The notes beneath the pieces are model-generated. The model did no database searches. It saw only the letters and a list, made by a program, of their open reading frames with translations, and was not told the origin of the DNA. The translations under genes were made by a program, and so were the position numbers. Positions 1-5,872 of a stretch of DNA of 5,872 bases are shown piece after piece; position 1 is the stretch's first letter; every line of letters begins with the position of its first letter. The stretch is from JAEXNA01 sp050486105 (GTDB lineage: Bacteria; Vulcanimicrobiota; Xenobia; Xenobiales; JADMJV01): positions 1 to 5,872 of the forward strand of contig JBJHCR010000375.1 of assembly GCA_050486105.1 (NCBI GenBank). The letters run 5' to 3'.

Positions 1-2
1 AC

Positions 3-104
3 GAAGCTCAGACAAAGAGCTACCACCAATATTACGAAACGCTGTTCAGCTCCAAAGGATCGCTTAATTCATGGGCATTGATCTTAAACCCACTTGATGC
101 GTAG
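3..104 (+). CDS. Possible C-terminal tail of a plus-strand gene entering from the left edge (partial, 33 codons)
   Basis: One plus-strand frame is open from the window edge to a TAG at 102-104. It encodes about 33 residues that include YHQYYETLF and end in LNPLDA. The composition (aromatic residues spread among charged and polar ones) looks more protein-like than the other two plus frames, which are also open for 60 to 80 bases. The segment is too short to name a family. Its last codons and stop lie inside the left arm of the inverted repeat at 82-102, so if the gene is real the repeat supplies its end. It could equally be non-coding sequence. Confidence 0.28.
   Translation, partial: EAQTKSYHQYYETLFSSKGSLNSWALILNPLDA
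82..102 (+). repeat. Left arm of the 21-nt inverted repeat
   Basis: This arm is complementary to 253-273 at 20 of 21 positions. It contains the exact 16-mer AACCCACTTGATGCGT at 87-102. The complementarity is direct observation; it stops abruptly on the outer side (A81/C274 and G80/G275 do not pair). Confidence 0.9.
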
Positions 105-252
105 GAGGGCCGAAGGATCGTGTTCTCAGGGGGTCCGAGTGCAAGGAGTGAGCGACCTGAGGAGCGGATAATAGTTGGACCTATTTGAGCACCGGAAGGG
201 TGATCACGACGCAGCAATCGGGCCGCATGAGGACGCGAGACGAGGTTCTCAC

Positions 253-273
253 ACGCATCAAGTGGGTTAAAGA
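253..273 (-). repeat. Right arm of the 21-nt inverted repeat
   Basis: This is the reverse-complement partner of 82-102. The exact 16-mer occupies 253-268 as ACGCATCAAGTGGGTT. It lies 47 nt beyond the sfsA stop codon in the direction of sfsA transcription, so read-through transcripts of that operon would include both arms. Confidence 0.9.
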
Positions 274-320
274 CGGGTCACGGGCGGCGAGTTCCAAGCG
301 CCTCACCACGCAAAAGGGCT
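274..320. other. Short intergenic stretch between the inverted-repeat element and sfsA
   Basis: Only a 4-bp GC hairpin is visible here (GGCG 286-289 with CGCC 299-302, 9-nt loop). It has no T-tract on either strand, so there is no convincing intrinsic terminator for the sfsA operon. Confidence 0.5.
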
Positions 321-1103
321 CTAGGGTACGACTTCTAGCCAATCATCGAAAAAGACTCCGACTGGCGTGACTCTCAGTCTCACCCCAAGGGCTTCCACCC
401 CGCTTTTCATGGCTTCGGTGAAGGCCCGGGCGTAGCTTGGATCGATCTCTTTGGCCACTTTGACGCCATCCACGTCGCTTCGTCCTACCAGGTAGGCCAA
501 GACCGTTCTCTCACCGAGGCGTTTACGTTCCTGCAGGTGTTTTAAGTGACGCGCGCCTCTTTGGGTGACCGCATCGGGGAAAGCAGCCCAGGCCAACCCT
601 TGGTGGTCCGGGGTTCTCAAGGAGACTTGTTTGACTTCCAGCAGGGCACCGCTGGAAGTGGGATCGCCGACCTGAAAATCGAATCTCGAAGTGGACCCGT
701 CGGAAAAAGTTCTGCTGACCTCCCGCCGGAGTTCTCCCTCGAGCCTCAGTTTGCCGCGCATGGCACCTTGGTGATCCAACAGGCGAGCCGCTATCTGGTT
801 GGCCAGCTGAGTGTTCACTAGGACCAGAGCTTCCTCGGTCTGGGCCAACTCCCAACGAAACTGGAGTTTTCTAGTTGAAGTGGCTGGTCCAAGGTCGCTC
901 AAGTAGACGCGTTCGGGTTGGGGCAGAATGGAGGTCATGCGTCCTGGGTTAGGACAATGGGCGGTGACTGTTCGACCGTCATCCAAGAGGACGGTGCTCA
1001 GGAACCGCTTCTGGCGTTCGAGAAGTCGGCCGGTGAGCAAAGGTGGCCAGGCCAAGATTGGCAATCGAGGGTTCCAAATGTAAGGCTCGGCAATCTGAGT
1101 CAC
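321..1103 (-). CDS. sfsA: SfsA family protein (DNA-binding, nuclease-fold 'sugar fermentation stimulation' protein)
   Basis: The 260-residue product matches SfsA throughout. It shows KRFLSTV (32-38), HCPNPGRM (49-56), TRKLQFRWEL (77-86), VNTQLAN (96-102), RFDF (140-143), LLEVKQVSL (154-162) and FPDAVTQRGARHL (175-187). In the family an OB-like N-terminal domain precedes a PD-(D/E)XK nuclease-like domain; D142, E156 and K158 fit the metal-site pattern. E. coli SfsA binds DNA and was named for stimulating maltose use, but its biochemical role is unsettled. The start is GTG at 1101-1103, overlapping the upstream gene's stop by 4 nt (GTGA), with GAGGA only 3 nt before it. This gives roughly 17 residues more at the N-terminus than E. 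coli SfsA, so an internal TTG start near the conserved PPLLTGRLL is possible. It is the last gene of the four-gene operon. Confidence 0.93.
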   Translation of the reverse strand: MTQIAEPYIWNPRLPILAWPPLLTGRLLERQKRFLSTVLLDDGRTVTAHCPNPGRMTSILPQPERVYLSDLGPATSTRKLQFRWELAQTEEALVLVNTQLANQIAARLLDHQGAMRGKLRLEGELRREVSRTFSDGSTSRFDFQVGDPTSSGALLEVKQVSLRTPDHQGLAWAAFPDAVTQRGARHLKHLQERKRLGERTVLAYLVGRSDVDGVKVAKEIDPSYARAFTEAMKSGVEALGVRLRVTPVGVFFDDWLEVVP

Positions 1104-1879
1104 GAGTCCTCGAGCACTTCAACAACTTCCAGGGCCTTCAACTCGTCGACGATCTGCTGGGAGGCTTGAGTTAGCTGCTCGGAATTTCTCGACTCCAGCA
1201 CCAACTCCAATGACCAAACGTTGCCTCGGCGACTGGGGTATGAGCCCAGGTTGACTTCGGGAAATTCGGTGTCGATCTGTCCCAAGAAATCCGCCACTTG
1301 GGTTTCTTCGGTTTGAAGATGGAAACAACGCCTCAGACAGGGTTCCTCCACCGGCCAGAGTTCCTTGAGTTCCCGGAACTTTTGACGGAAGAGATCCGGG
1401 ATGCCGGGGAGGGGATAGATGTTGTCGACCATGATTTGCGGATACATACTAGAAGTTCCATAGTGGAGCGTGGAGCCTTCGATCACCATAGCGAGTCGCG
1501 TCTGAGAAGGGCTCAGCAGTTCCACTCCGTAGAACTTCTTGAGCAGCAACTCGAGCACCGGAGAGACGACGATTTCTCGCTCCACAGCTTGAGCCACAGC
1601 GTCCAAGGTGACATCGTCGTGGGTCGGACCCACACCCCCTGAAGTAAAAAGGTGGTCGTGAGTGGGAGCTAGCCTTCTCAAGGTTTCAACTATGCAGTTG
1701 CGGTCGTCGGGAATGATAGCGACCTCCTTGAGGACCCACCCCATCAGAAACAACTCTCGGGCCAAGAATCGGGAGTTTTGCTCCTTCACCTTTCCCGAAA
1801 GGATCTCGTTGCCGATCACTACTAGGGCGGCAGTGACGGGCTTTCTTGCTTGTTCGGAGAGGCTCAATTTAGTACCCAT
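1100..1879 (-). CDS. CinA N-terminal-type molybdopterin-binding (MoCF) domain protein without the amidase domain
   Basis: The 259-residue protein is of the COG1058 (CinA N-terminal) type. Residues 15-175 form the MoaB/Mog-like fold, with VVIGNEILSGKVKEQN (20-35) and the glycine-rich signature TSGGVGPTHDD (79-89). Residues 180-259 resemble the small domain that follows it in CinA, including LGSYPSR (211-217). The C-terminal nicotinamide-nucleotide deamidase (PncC) domain of full CinA, about 160 residues, is absent; short stand-alone versions are common. Characterised relatives hydrolyse ADP-ribose or FAD, so a cytoplasmic nucleotide pyrophosphatase role is plausible but not shown here. The ATG start overlaps the end of ggt by 11 nt and lacks a good Shine-Dalgarno site, which suggests coupling. 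A TTG at 1865-1867, preceded by GGATGG, is an alternative start. Its TGA overlaps the sfsA GTG. Confidence 0.88.
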   Translation of the reverse strand: MGTKLSLSEQARKPVTAALVVIGNEILSGKVKEQNSRFLARELFLMGWVLKEVAIIPDDRNCIVETLRRLAPTHDHLFTSGGVGPTHDDVTLDAVAQAVEREIVVSPVLELLLKKFYGVELLSPSQTRLAMVIEGSTLHYGTSSMYPQIMVDNIYPLPGIPDLFRQKFRELKELWPVEEPCLRRCFHLQTEETQVADFLGQIDTEFPEVNLGSYPSRRGNVWSLELVLESRNSEQLTQASQQIVDELKALEVVEVLEDS

Positions 1880-3584
1880 CCAGGGAGGCTGGGCGACGGG
1901 GGTCTAAGCCTCCTTCGAGGTGACCCAGGGGATGGCGAACGATGGCTAGGACGTGGGCCACTGCTCCGAGGTCTTCGAGGTGATATCCCATGTCCGTGAG
2001 GGCTCTGCGAGTGTCGACACTGATCCCGGGCTCGACATAGAGGGTGTCGGGATACCATTGATGATGAAATCTAGGCAGGGCCACCGCTGTTTGAGCATTG
2101 AAGTTGTAGCCTAAGATGTTGGCCAATACCAGGAAGACTCCGTTGATGATGCGGGACCCTCCCGGGGCTCCCACGGCCGCGAAGAATTCCCCATCTCGAC
2201 TCACCAGAGTGGGGGTCATAGACGATAGAGGGCGTTTTCCGGCTTCCACTCGGTTCTTCTCGCCTCCAATCAAGCCAAAGGAATTCGGTTGTCCCGGCCG
2301 GACGTTGAAGTCGTCCATTTCGTTGTTGAGGAGGACACCCGTCCCTTCTGCCACCAGGCCACTTCCGTAAGAGAAATTCAACGTGTAGGTTAGGCTGACA
2401 GCCATCCCATCCTGGTCCACCACGTTGAAGTGAGTGGTGTCTTCGGACTCGTGGGGTGGGGTCACGAAAAGCTCGGGGGCCAAGCTCTTGCTGTCTCCGG
2501 CTCGGCCCTTAGGCATGAGGTTTACTCGAGTTTGGAGGTAGGAATCGGACAGCAGCTTCTGCACCGGGATGTCGCTGAAATCTGGGTCTCCTAGATGTTG
2601 AGCTCGATCTAGGGAAGCCAAGCGCATTCCCTCGACCAGGAACTGAATGTCCTGGGCCCCATTGTGGAAGTCTCGGTTCAGTTCTCGAGTTTCAAGCCAG
2701 GCCAACATTTGAAGAAGATGGATTCCTCCCGAGGACGGAGGAGGCATGGACACCACTCGATAGCCCCTATACGAGCGTTCCAAGGGTTCGCGCCAAATCG
2801 CCCGATAGGATGCCAAATCCTCTTCACTCCAAACACCGCCGGCCGCATTCACTCCTAGAACCAGGAGTTCGGCGGTTTCCCCCTTATAGAAACCTTGGGG
2901 CCCTCGTTCCTTGATTCGTCCCAGGGTGGCCGCTAGATCTGCCTGCACCAGCACCGACCCGATTTTGGGAGCTGAGCCGCCTGGGTAGAAGATTTTTCGG
3001 GTGGAAGGGTAGGGCAACAGTCTCTCTTGGGCCCGCTGGAGACCGTCGTTCATCCAAGCCGAGACAGTGATCCCCTCTCTGGCTAGAGCTTCGGCGGGCT
3101 GGACGACCTCGGCCCAGGGGAGTCGTCCGAAACGCTGGTGCATTTCCCAGAGTCCGGCCACGGTTCCCGGGATGCCGGCCGATGTTGCTCCGTCCACCGA
3201 AGAATGATCCGCTTCGAGATAGAACTCCGGATGGAGCGCAGAAGGGGCCGTCTCTCGAAAGTCCAGAGCAAAATACTGGTCTTCGGGGTCTCGAATGAGG
3301 GCGAAACCGCCTCCGCCGATATTGCCGGCCCGAGGTAGGGTCACAGCTAGAACCAAGGCAGTGGTGCAAGCGGCATCCACAGCGTTACCACCTTGGCGCA
3401 AGATCTCGGTCCCGGCCTTGGTGGCGCGGGGTTCCCCAGAGACCACCATTGCGGCCTGCGACTGTTCGGAAAAATGAAAATCGAACTCTATGAGAGCGGG
3501 AACTCCCTCTCTCGGCTGGGCGGAGGTGACAGAACCTGGCAGGCTCAATAGGAAGGCGAGCAGGGCGACTCGGAGCAGTTTCAT
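1869..3584 (-). CDS. ggt: Gamma-glutamyltransferase (periplasmic glutathione hydrolase precursor)
   Basis: This is a full-length (571-residue) Ntn-hydrolase that transfers or hydrolyses the gamma-glutamyl group of glutathione and related compounds. A Sec signal peptide is clear: MK-LL-R, a hydrophobic core, and likely cleavage after VTSA (A22). The precursor should self-cleave before T383 in ESEDTTHFNVVD, giving a large subunit (about 23-382) and a 189-residue small subunit. E. coli active-site residues map cleanly: R114 to R110 (LDFRETAP), T391 to T383, T409 and N411 to T401 and N403, D433 to D425, S462 and S463 to S454 and S455 (RPLSSM), and G483 and G484 to G475 and G476. The lid loop is present, but E. 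coli Tyr444 is Phe436. The ATG overlaps the upstream GNAT stop by 4 nt (ATGA), with AGGA 4 nt before it, so translational coupling is likely. The protein should act in the periplasm in glutathione or gamma-glutamyl peptide salvage. Confidence 0.97.
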   Translation of the reverse strand: MKLLRVALLAFLLSLPGSVTSAQPREGVPALIEFDFHFSEQSQAAMVVSGEPRATKAGTEILRQGGNAVDAACTTALVLAVTLPRAGNIGGGGFALIRDPEDQYFALDFRETAPSALHPEFYLEADHSSVDGATSAGIPGTVAGLWEMHQRFGRLPWAEVVQPAEALAREGITVSAWMNDGLQRAQERLLPYPSTRKIFYPGGSAPKIGSVLVQADLAATLGRIKERGPQGFYKGETAELLVLGVNAAGGVWSEEDLASYRAIWREPLERSYRGYRVVSMPPPSSGGIHLLQMLAWLETRELNRDFHNGAQDIQFLVEGMRLASLDRAQHLGDPDFSDIPVQKLLSDSYLQTRVNLMPKGRAGDSKSLAPELFVTPPHESEDTTHFNVVDQDGMAVSLTYTLNFSYGSGLVAEGTGVLLNNEMDDFNVRPGQPNSFGLIGGEKNRVEAGKRPLSSMTPTLVSRDGEFFAAVGAPGGSRIINGVFLVLANILGYNFNAQTAVALPRFHHQWYPDTLYVEPGISVDTRRALTDMGYHLEDLGAVAHVLAIVRHPLGHLEGGLDPRRPASLDGY

Positions 3585-4561
3585 TCTGTCCTATTGACCT
3601 TGGATTCAAGGCCTCCTCCCTGACGAATCCATCCCCGGTAGCATTGCCAAGGTCGAAATCCACTTTTCGCGTAGAATTCCGGAACGGCGGTCCAATCGAC
3701 CCCGATTCTCCTGGCTCCCCTTAGCTGCAGATGCTGGAGGGCTGCCCTGACGAGCCTGGACCCGGCCCCTGTGCCTCGATGATCCGGGTGGACCCCTACC
3801 GGCCCAATTCCACCCCAGCCTCCGTCACTGCGATCCAACCAGAAGGTGGAAGGGCCAAGCCTCGCAGACCTTGGGCTCCAAAGGTGGCAGAATCCAATAA
3901 GGTGATCGTCTTGAAAGGCTCCCATGACCTCCTCGTCGGAGCCGAGTTTGCTTCCGTCGCTGCGCCACTCGGTATCTCGCTGCCAGCGAGCCCCAAAAAG
4001 CGACATGAGGGACTTGAGTTTGAGATATTGGGCCGGCTCGATCAAGCGGACCCGGTCTGCGTCTGAGAGCTCAAAAGTCCTGAGACCTGTATCGGATGCT
4101 TCCCAGAGCAAGTCGTGGGCGGTCCAATCAGGCTGAAAGCCCCAGTTGGCGAAAGTTTCTTGAGCCTCTCGCCAGCCTTCGGGGAGACCGGGCACCAGGT
4201 GGTAGGCGCCCCCCCCAAAACGCAGGGAGCGAGGTTCCGGCATGAGCTTTAGGACCTCGCTCAAGAGAGCAGTTCCTAGGCCGCAACGTCGCTCTTCGGG
4301 ATCGACGAGGAGGGCGTCGAGAGACGACGGCGCGCCGAGGCGAGCCATGGCCAGACCCAGTGGCCGAGCGCCAGAGACGGAATAGGCGGCCAGGCAGTGC
4401 AGAGCATCCTGCTTGCCGATCGGGAGATTCAGGATTTGTTGCCAAAGGTCGTCCTTGAGTTGGAAAGGCGGTGGAACCGATCTGGTCCAAAGTGACAGGA
4501 TGGCCTCTGTTTGGGCTTGGAGATCCGATGGGGATAAGTGGATGAAGTGGAACTTTTTCAA
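3581..4561 (-). CDS. Tandem GNAT-family N-acetyltransferase
   Basis: The product is 326 residues from the preferred TTG start at 4559-4561 (MKKFHFIHLS). The same frame can be extended to a TTG at 4630, but that adds 23 residues (YPPGGAFARQ) unlike an acetyltransferase, would cover the fumC ribosome-binding site, and has no better initiation signal. An AGAGG lies about 11 nt before the chosen TTG. Two GNAT domains are visible, each with an acetyl-CoA pyrophosphate loop: RRCGLG (91-96) within LLVDPEERRCGLGTALL, and HRGTGAG (261-267) within GVHPDHRGTGAGSRLV. The second domain continues into a typical motif B (VPEFYAKSGFRPW, 293-305). There is no signal peptide, so it should be cytoplasmic. The double-GNAT layout recalls mycothiol synthase (MshD) and tandem GNATs found elsewhere, but the substrate is unknown. 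It is the first gene of the operon, and its TGA overlaps the ggt ATG. A run of eight G (4209-4216 on the plus strand as C) is slippage-prone. Confidence 0.85.
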   Translation of the reverse strand: MKKFHFIHLSPSDLQAQTEAILSLWTRSVPPPFQLKDDLWQQILNLPIGKQDALHCLAAYSVSGARPLGLAMARLGAPSSLDALLVDPEERRCGLGTALLSEVLKLMPEPRSLRFGGGAYHLVPGLPEGWREAQETFANWGFQPDWTAHDLLWEASDTGLRTFELSDADRVRLIEPAQYLKLKSLMSLFGARWQRDTEWRSDGSKLGSDEEVMGAFQDDHLIGFCHLWSPRSARLGPSTFWLDRSDGGWGGIGPVGVHPDHRGTGAGSRLVRAALQHLQLRGARRIGVDWTAVPEFYAKSGFRPWQCYRGWIRQGGGLESKVNRTE

Positions 4562-4615
4562 TGGCGAGGAGACCTCTCTTTGTCGAGCGAAGGCGCCGCC
4601 CGGAGGATACAGAAA
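4562..4615. promoter_or_regulatory. Divergent intergenic region between the GNAT operon and fumC
   Basis: Only 54 bp separate the chosen start codons, so promoters for both directions must lie here or inside the neighbouring coding ends. For the minus-strand operon, TAAAAT (ATTTTA on plus, 4635-4640) is a five-of-six match to a -10 box, but no good -35 box stands at the right distance. No convincing plus-strand promoter was found. The region's role follows from the divergent layout rather than from clear promoter motifs. Confidence 0.3.
4602..4606 (+). promoter_or_regulatory. Shine-Dalgarno site of fumC
   Basis: GGAGG lies 9 nt before the ATG at 4616. It supports that start over the in-frame ATGs at 4658 and 4667. 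Confidence 0.8.
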
Positions 4616-5872
4616 ATGGTTACGAAGCAAAGCGATTTTAGGATAGAAAAGGATTCGATGGGGGAGATGGAAGTCCCCGCCGAGGCCCTCTACGGTGCCA
4701 GCACCGCTCGGGCGGTGCGGAATTTTCCCATCAGCGGTCGAGGCATGAGCCGTCGCTTCATCAAGGCGACAGGGTTGCTCAAGAAAGCAGCGGCTCTGGC
4801 CAACTCAGAACTGGGATTGCTCGATCCTAAGAAGGCCGAAGCCATCGCTGCAGCGGCCACCGAAGTGGCCGACGGCAAGTGGGATGCAGAGTTCGTGGTC
4901 GATGTCTATCAGACAGGATCCGGAACCAGCACCAACATGAATGCCAATGAGGTGATCGCCAACCGAGCTGACGAGATCTTGGGTGGCGCTCGAGGTTCCA
5001 AGTTGGTTCATCCCAACGATGAGGTGAATCGAGGGCAGTCCTCAAACGACACCATCCCTACCTCCATGCAGGTCTCCGCTCTGTTGGGTATCGTCGAAGA
5101 CCTGATCCCGGCCCTGGATGAGCTTCAGGCCTCGCTGCACAAGAAATCTCAAGATTTTCAAGGAACGGTGAAAACCGGACGCACCCACCTGCAAGACGCC
5201 ACGCCCATCACCTTGGGCCAGGTCTTTCAAGGGTTTGTCGGGCAATTGGCACGGGCCAGAAAGCGGCTTGATTTTGCAGTTGCCGAGTTGTCGGAACTTC
5301 CTTTGGGGGGGACTGCCGTGGGAACCGGGGTGAACACTCATCGCCTGTTTCCGTCGAAGACCATCGCACTCATGAGTCGAGACCTTGGGGTGGAGCTCAC
5401 AGAGATCGACAATCATTTCTGTGGACAGAACAACGTTGACGCCATGATCTCGGCTTCGGGCTGTCTGAGAACTGTGGCGGCCAGCCTATACAAGATCGCT
5501 AATGATATTCGTTTCATGGGCAGTGGTCCCAGAGCGGGCCTAGGGGAGTTGGCGTTGCCGGCGGTGCAGCCTGGGTCCTCCATCATGCCGGGCAAGGTGA
5601 ATCCGGTTATGGCCGAGGCCCTTCTTCAAGTTGTGGCCCAAGTTTTCGGAAACGACAATGCTGTGCTCCACGGAGTCTACGGGAGCAACTTCGAACTGAA
5701 TACCATGTTCCCCGTCACCGCCAGAAACGTTGACGAGTCGATCGACCTGCTAAGTGCGGCGGTTCGAGCTTTCAGTCGAGATTGCGTGGACGGCCTGGAG
5801 GCCACCTCGGCAGGTCCTGATGGCGTGGAACATGGGCTCATGCTTGGAACGGCTTTGGCACCGGTGATCGGC
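4616..5872 (+). CDS. fumC: Class II fumarate hydratase (fumarase C), 3' end cut by the window
   Basis: The first 419 codons are present, and about 45-50 C-terminal residues are missing beyond the edge. The enzyme reversibly hydrates fumarate to (S)-malate in the TCA cycle, as a cytoplasmic, iron-independent homotetramer. The start is ATG 4616, which restores the N-terminal FRIEKDSMGEMEVPAEALYG (8-27) expected of the family and sits 9 nt after GGAGG. Signatures are YQTGSGTSTNMNANEV (98-113), VHPNDEVNRGQSSND (131-145), RTHLQDATP (189-197) with catalytic H191, and GSSIMPGKVNP (320-330). S321, K327, N329 and E334 correspond to E. coli S318, K324, N326 and E331. GKVNP rather than AKVNP, together with QTGSGT, points to fumarase and not aspartase. 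It is divergent from the GNAT-ggt operon and appears to have its own transcript. Confidence 0.97.
   Translation, partial: MVTKQSDFRIEKDSMGEMEVPAEALYGASTARAVRNFPISGRGMSRRFIKATGLLKKAAALANSELGLLDPKKAEAIAAAATEVADGKWDAEFVVDVYQTGSGTSTNMNANEVIANRADEILGGARGSKLVHPNDEVNRGQSSNDTIPTSMQVSALLGIVEDLIPALDELQASLHKKSQDFQGTVKTGRTHLQDATPITLGQVFQGFVGQLARARKRLDFAVAELSELPLGGTAVGTGVNTHRLFPSKTIALMSRDLGVELTEIDNHFCGQNNVDAMISASGCLRTVAASLYKIANDIRFMGSGPRAGLGELALPAVQPGSSIMPGKVNPVMAEALLQVVAQVFGNDNAVLHGVYGSNFELNTMFPVTARNVDESIDLLSAAVRAFSRDCVDGLEATSAGPDGVEHGLMLGTALAPVIG

Larger units (their letters stand above)
82..273 (+). ncRNA. Candidate structured RNA or palindromic element closed by a long helix
   Basis: Arms 82-102 and 253-273 are reverse complements at 20 of 21 positions. 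This includes the uninterrupted 16-mer AACCCACTTGATGCGT at 87-102; the only mismatch is A86/A269. After a 2x2 internal loop, 105-111 pairs with 244-250 as seven pairs, two of them G-U. Inside, 131-138 pairs with 175-182 (eight pairs, two G-U), and CACC 190-193 pairs with GGTG 199-202 around a GGAAG loop. The G-U pairs form only in RNA read from the plus strand and become C-A mismatches on the minus strand, which favours plus-strand transcription. No convincing coding frame spans the element, and I do not recognise the family. Alternatives are a MITE or REP-like repeat, or a 3'-end stabiliser for the converging sfsA operon, since the outer helix also forms in minus-strand RNA. No target-site duplication or promoter is evident. 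Confidence 0.42.

Noticed and set aside
5..21. Small hairpin AGCTC/GAGCT as a terminator or RNA element
   Set aside because: Five pairs with no T-tract is within what chance would give, and it may lie inside coding sequence.
82..273. Integron attC recombination site
   Set aside because: The outer sequence GTTAAAG is close to the GTTRRRY core, but the last base does not fit. The left counterpart does not match RYYYAAC, the helix lacks the usual extrahelical bases, the span is longer than typical attC sites, and no integrase or cassette is visible.
286..302. Intrinsic terminator after sfsA (GGCG/CGCC hairpin)
   Set aside because: The stem has four pairs and there is no T-run on either strand.
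251..320. tRNA gene suggested by a GTTCCAA-like loop near 291-297
   Set aside because: The flanking stem is only four pairs with a 9-nt loop, and no acceptor, D or anticodon arms can be drawn around it.
32..370. Two 61-codon open frames in the left intergenic region (32-217 minus, 185-370 plus)
   Set aside because: They cross the inverted-repeat element or the end of sfsA, show no recognisable domain and have low-complexity basic or serine-rich composition. They are better explained as chance openings.
1298..1642. 114-codon plus-strand frame opposite the CinA-domain gene
   Set aside because: It lies wholly antisense to a well-conserved gene, is rich in His, Arg and Glu as expected of a shadow frame, and shows no known motif.
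3731..4066. 111-codon plus-strand frame opposite the GNAT gene
   Set aside because: It is antisense to the second GNAT domain, with no independent start signal or domain.
5042..5416. 124-codon minus-strand frame opposite fumC
   Set aside because: It is complementary to the conserved fumarase core, so its openness follows from codon bias there.

Overview
The window reads as a chromosomal housekeeping stretch from a moderately GC-rich, free-living Gram-negative bacterium. The secreted, E. coli-type gamma-glutamyltransferase with a clear Sec signal peptide argues for a periplasm. The phylum cannot be fixed from the sequence. No transposase, phage gene, integrase, CRISPR array, tRNA or rRNA is visible.

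Layout. Positions 1-320 carry no complete gene. They hold a possible C-terminal tail of a plus-strand gene (3-104) and a striking 192-nt element (82-273). The ends of this element form an almost perfect long-range helix, with a second helix nested inside. It looks like a structured RNA or a palindromic repeat element.

Positions 321-4561 form a tight four-gene operon on the minus strand. In order of transcription it encodes a tandem-GNAT acetyltransferase, a periplasmic gamma-glutamyltransferase (ggt), a stand-alone CinA-type molybdopterin-binding-domain protein, and the SfsA nuclease-fold protein. Each junction overlaps (4, 11 and 4 nt), so one mRNA with translational coupling is likely.

From 4616 to the window edge, the divergent plus-strand gene fumC (class II fumarate hydratase, TCA cycle) is present as its first 419 codons. 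It has a strong Shine-Dalgarno site, and the divergent start regions are only about 54 bp apart.

Functional reading. FumC stands alone as a central-metabolism enzyme. In the operon, ggt is the clearest function: cleavage of glutathione and other gamma-glutamyl compounds. Its coupling to a double-GNAT protein resembling mycothiol synthase in architecture suggests, as inference only, thiol or amino-compound processing. The CinA-domain and SfsA proteins are widespread but poorly understood, and nothing in the sequence ties them to that chemistry.

Most of the window is ordinary. The least explained signal is the 82-273 element.
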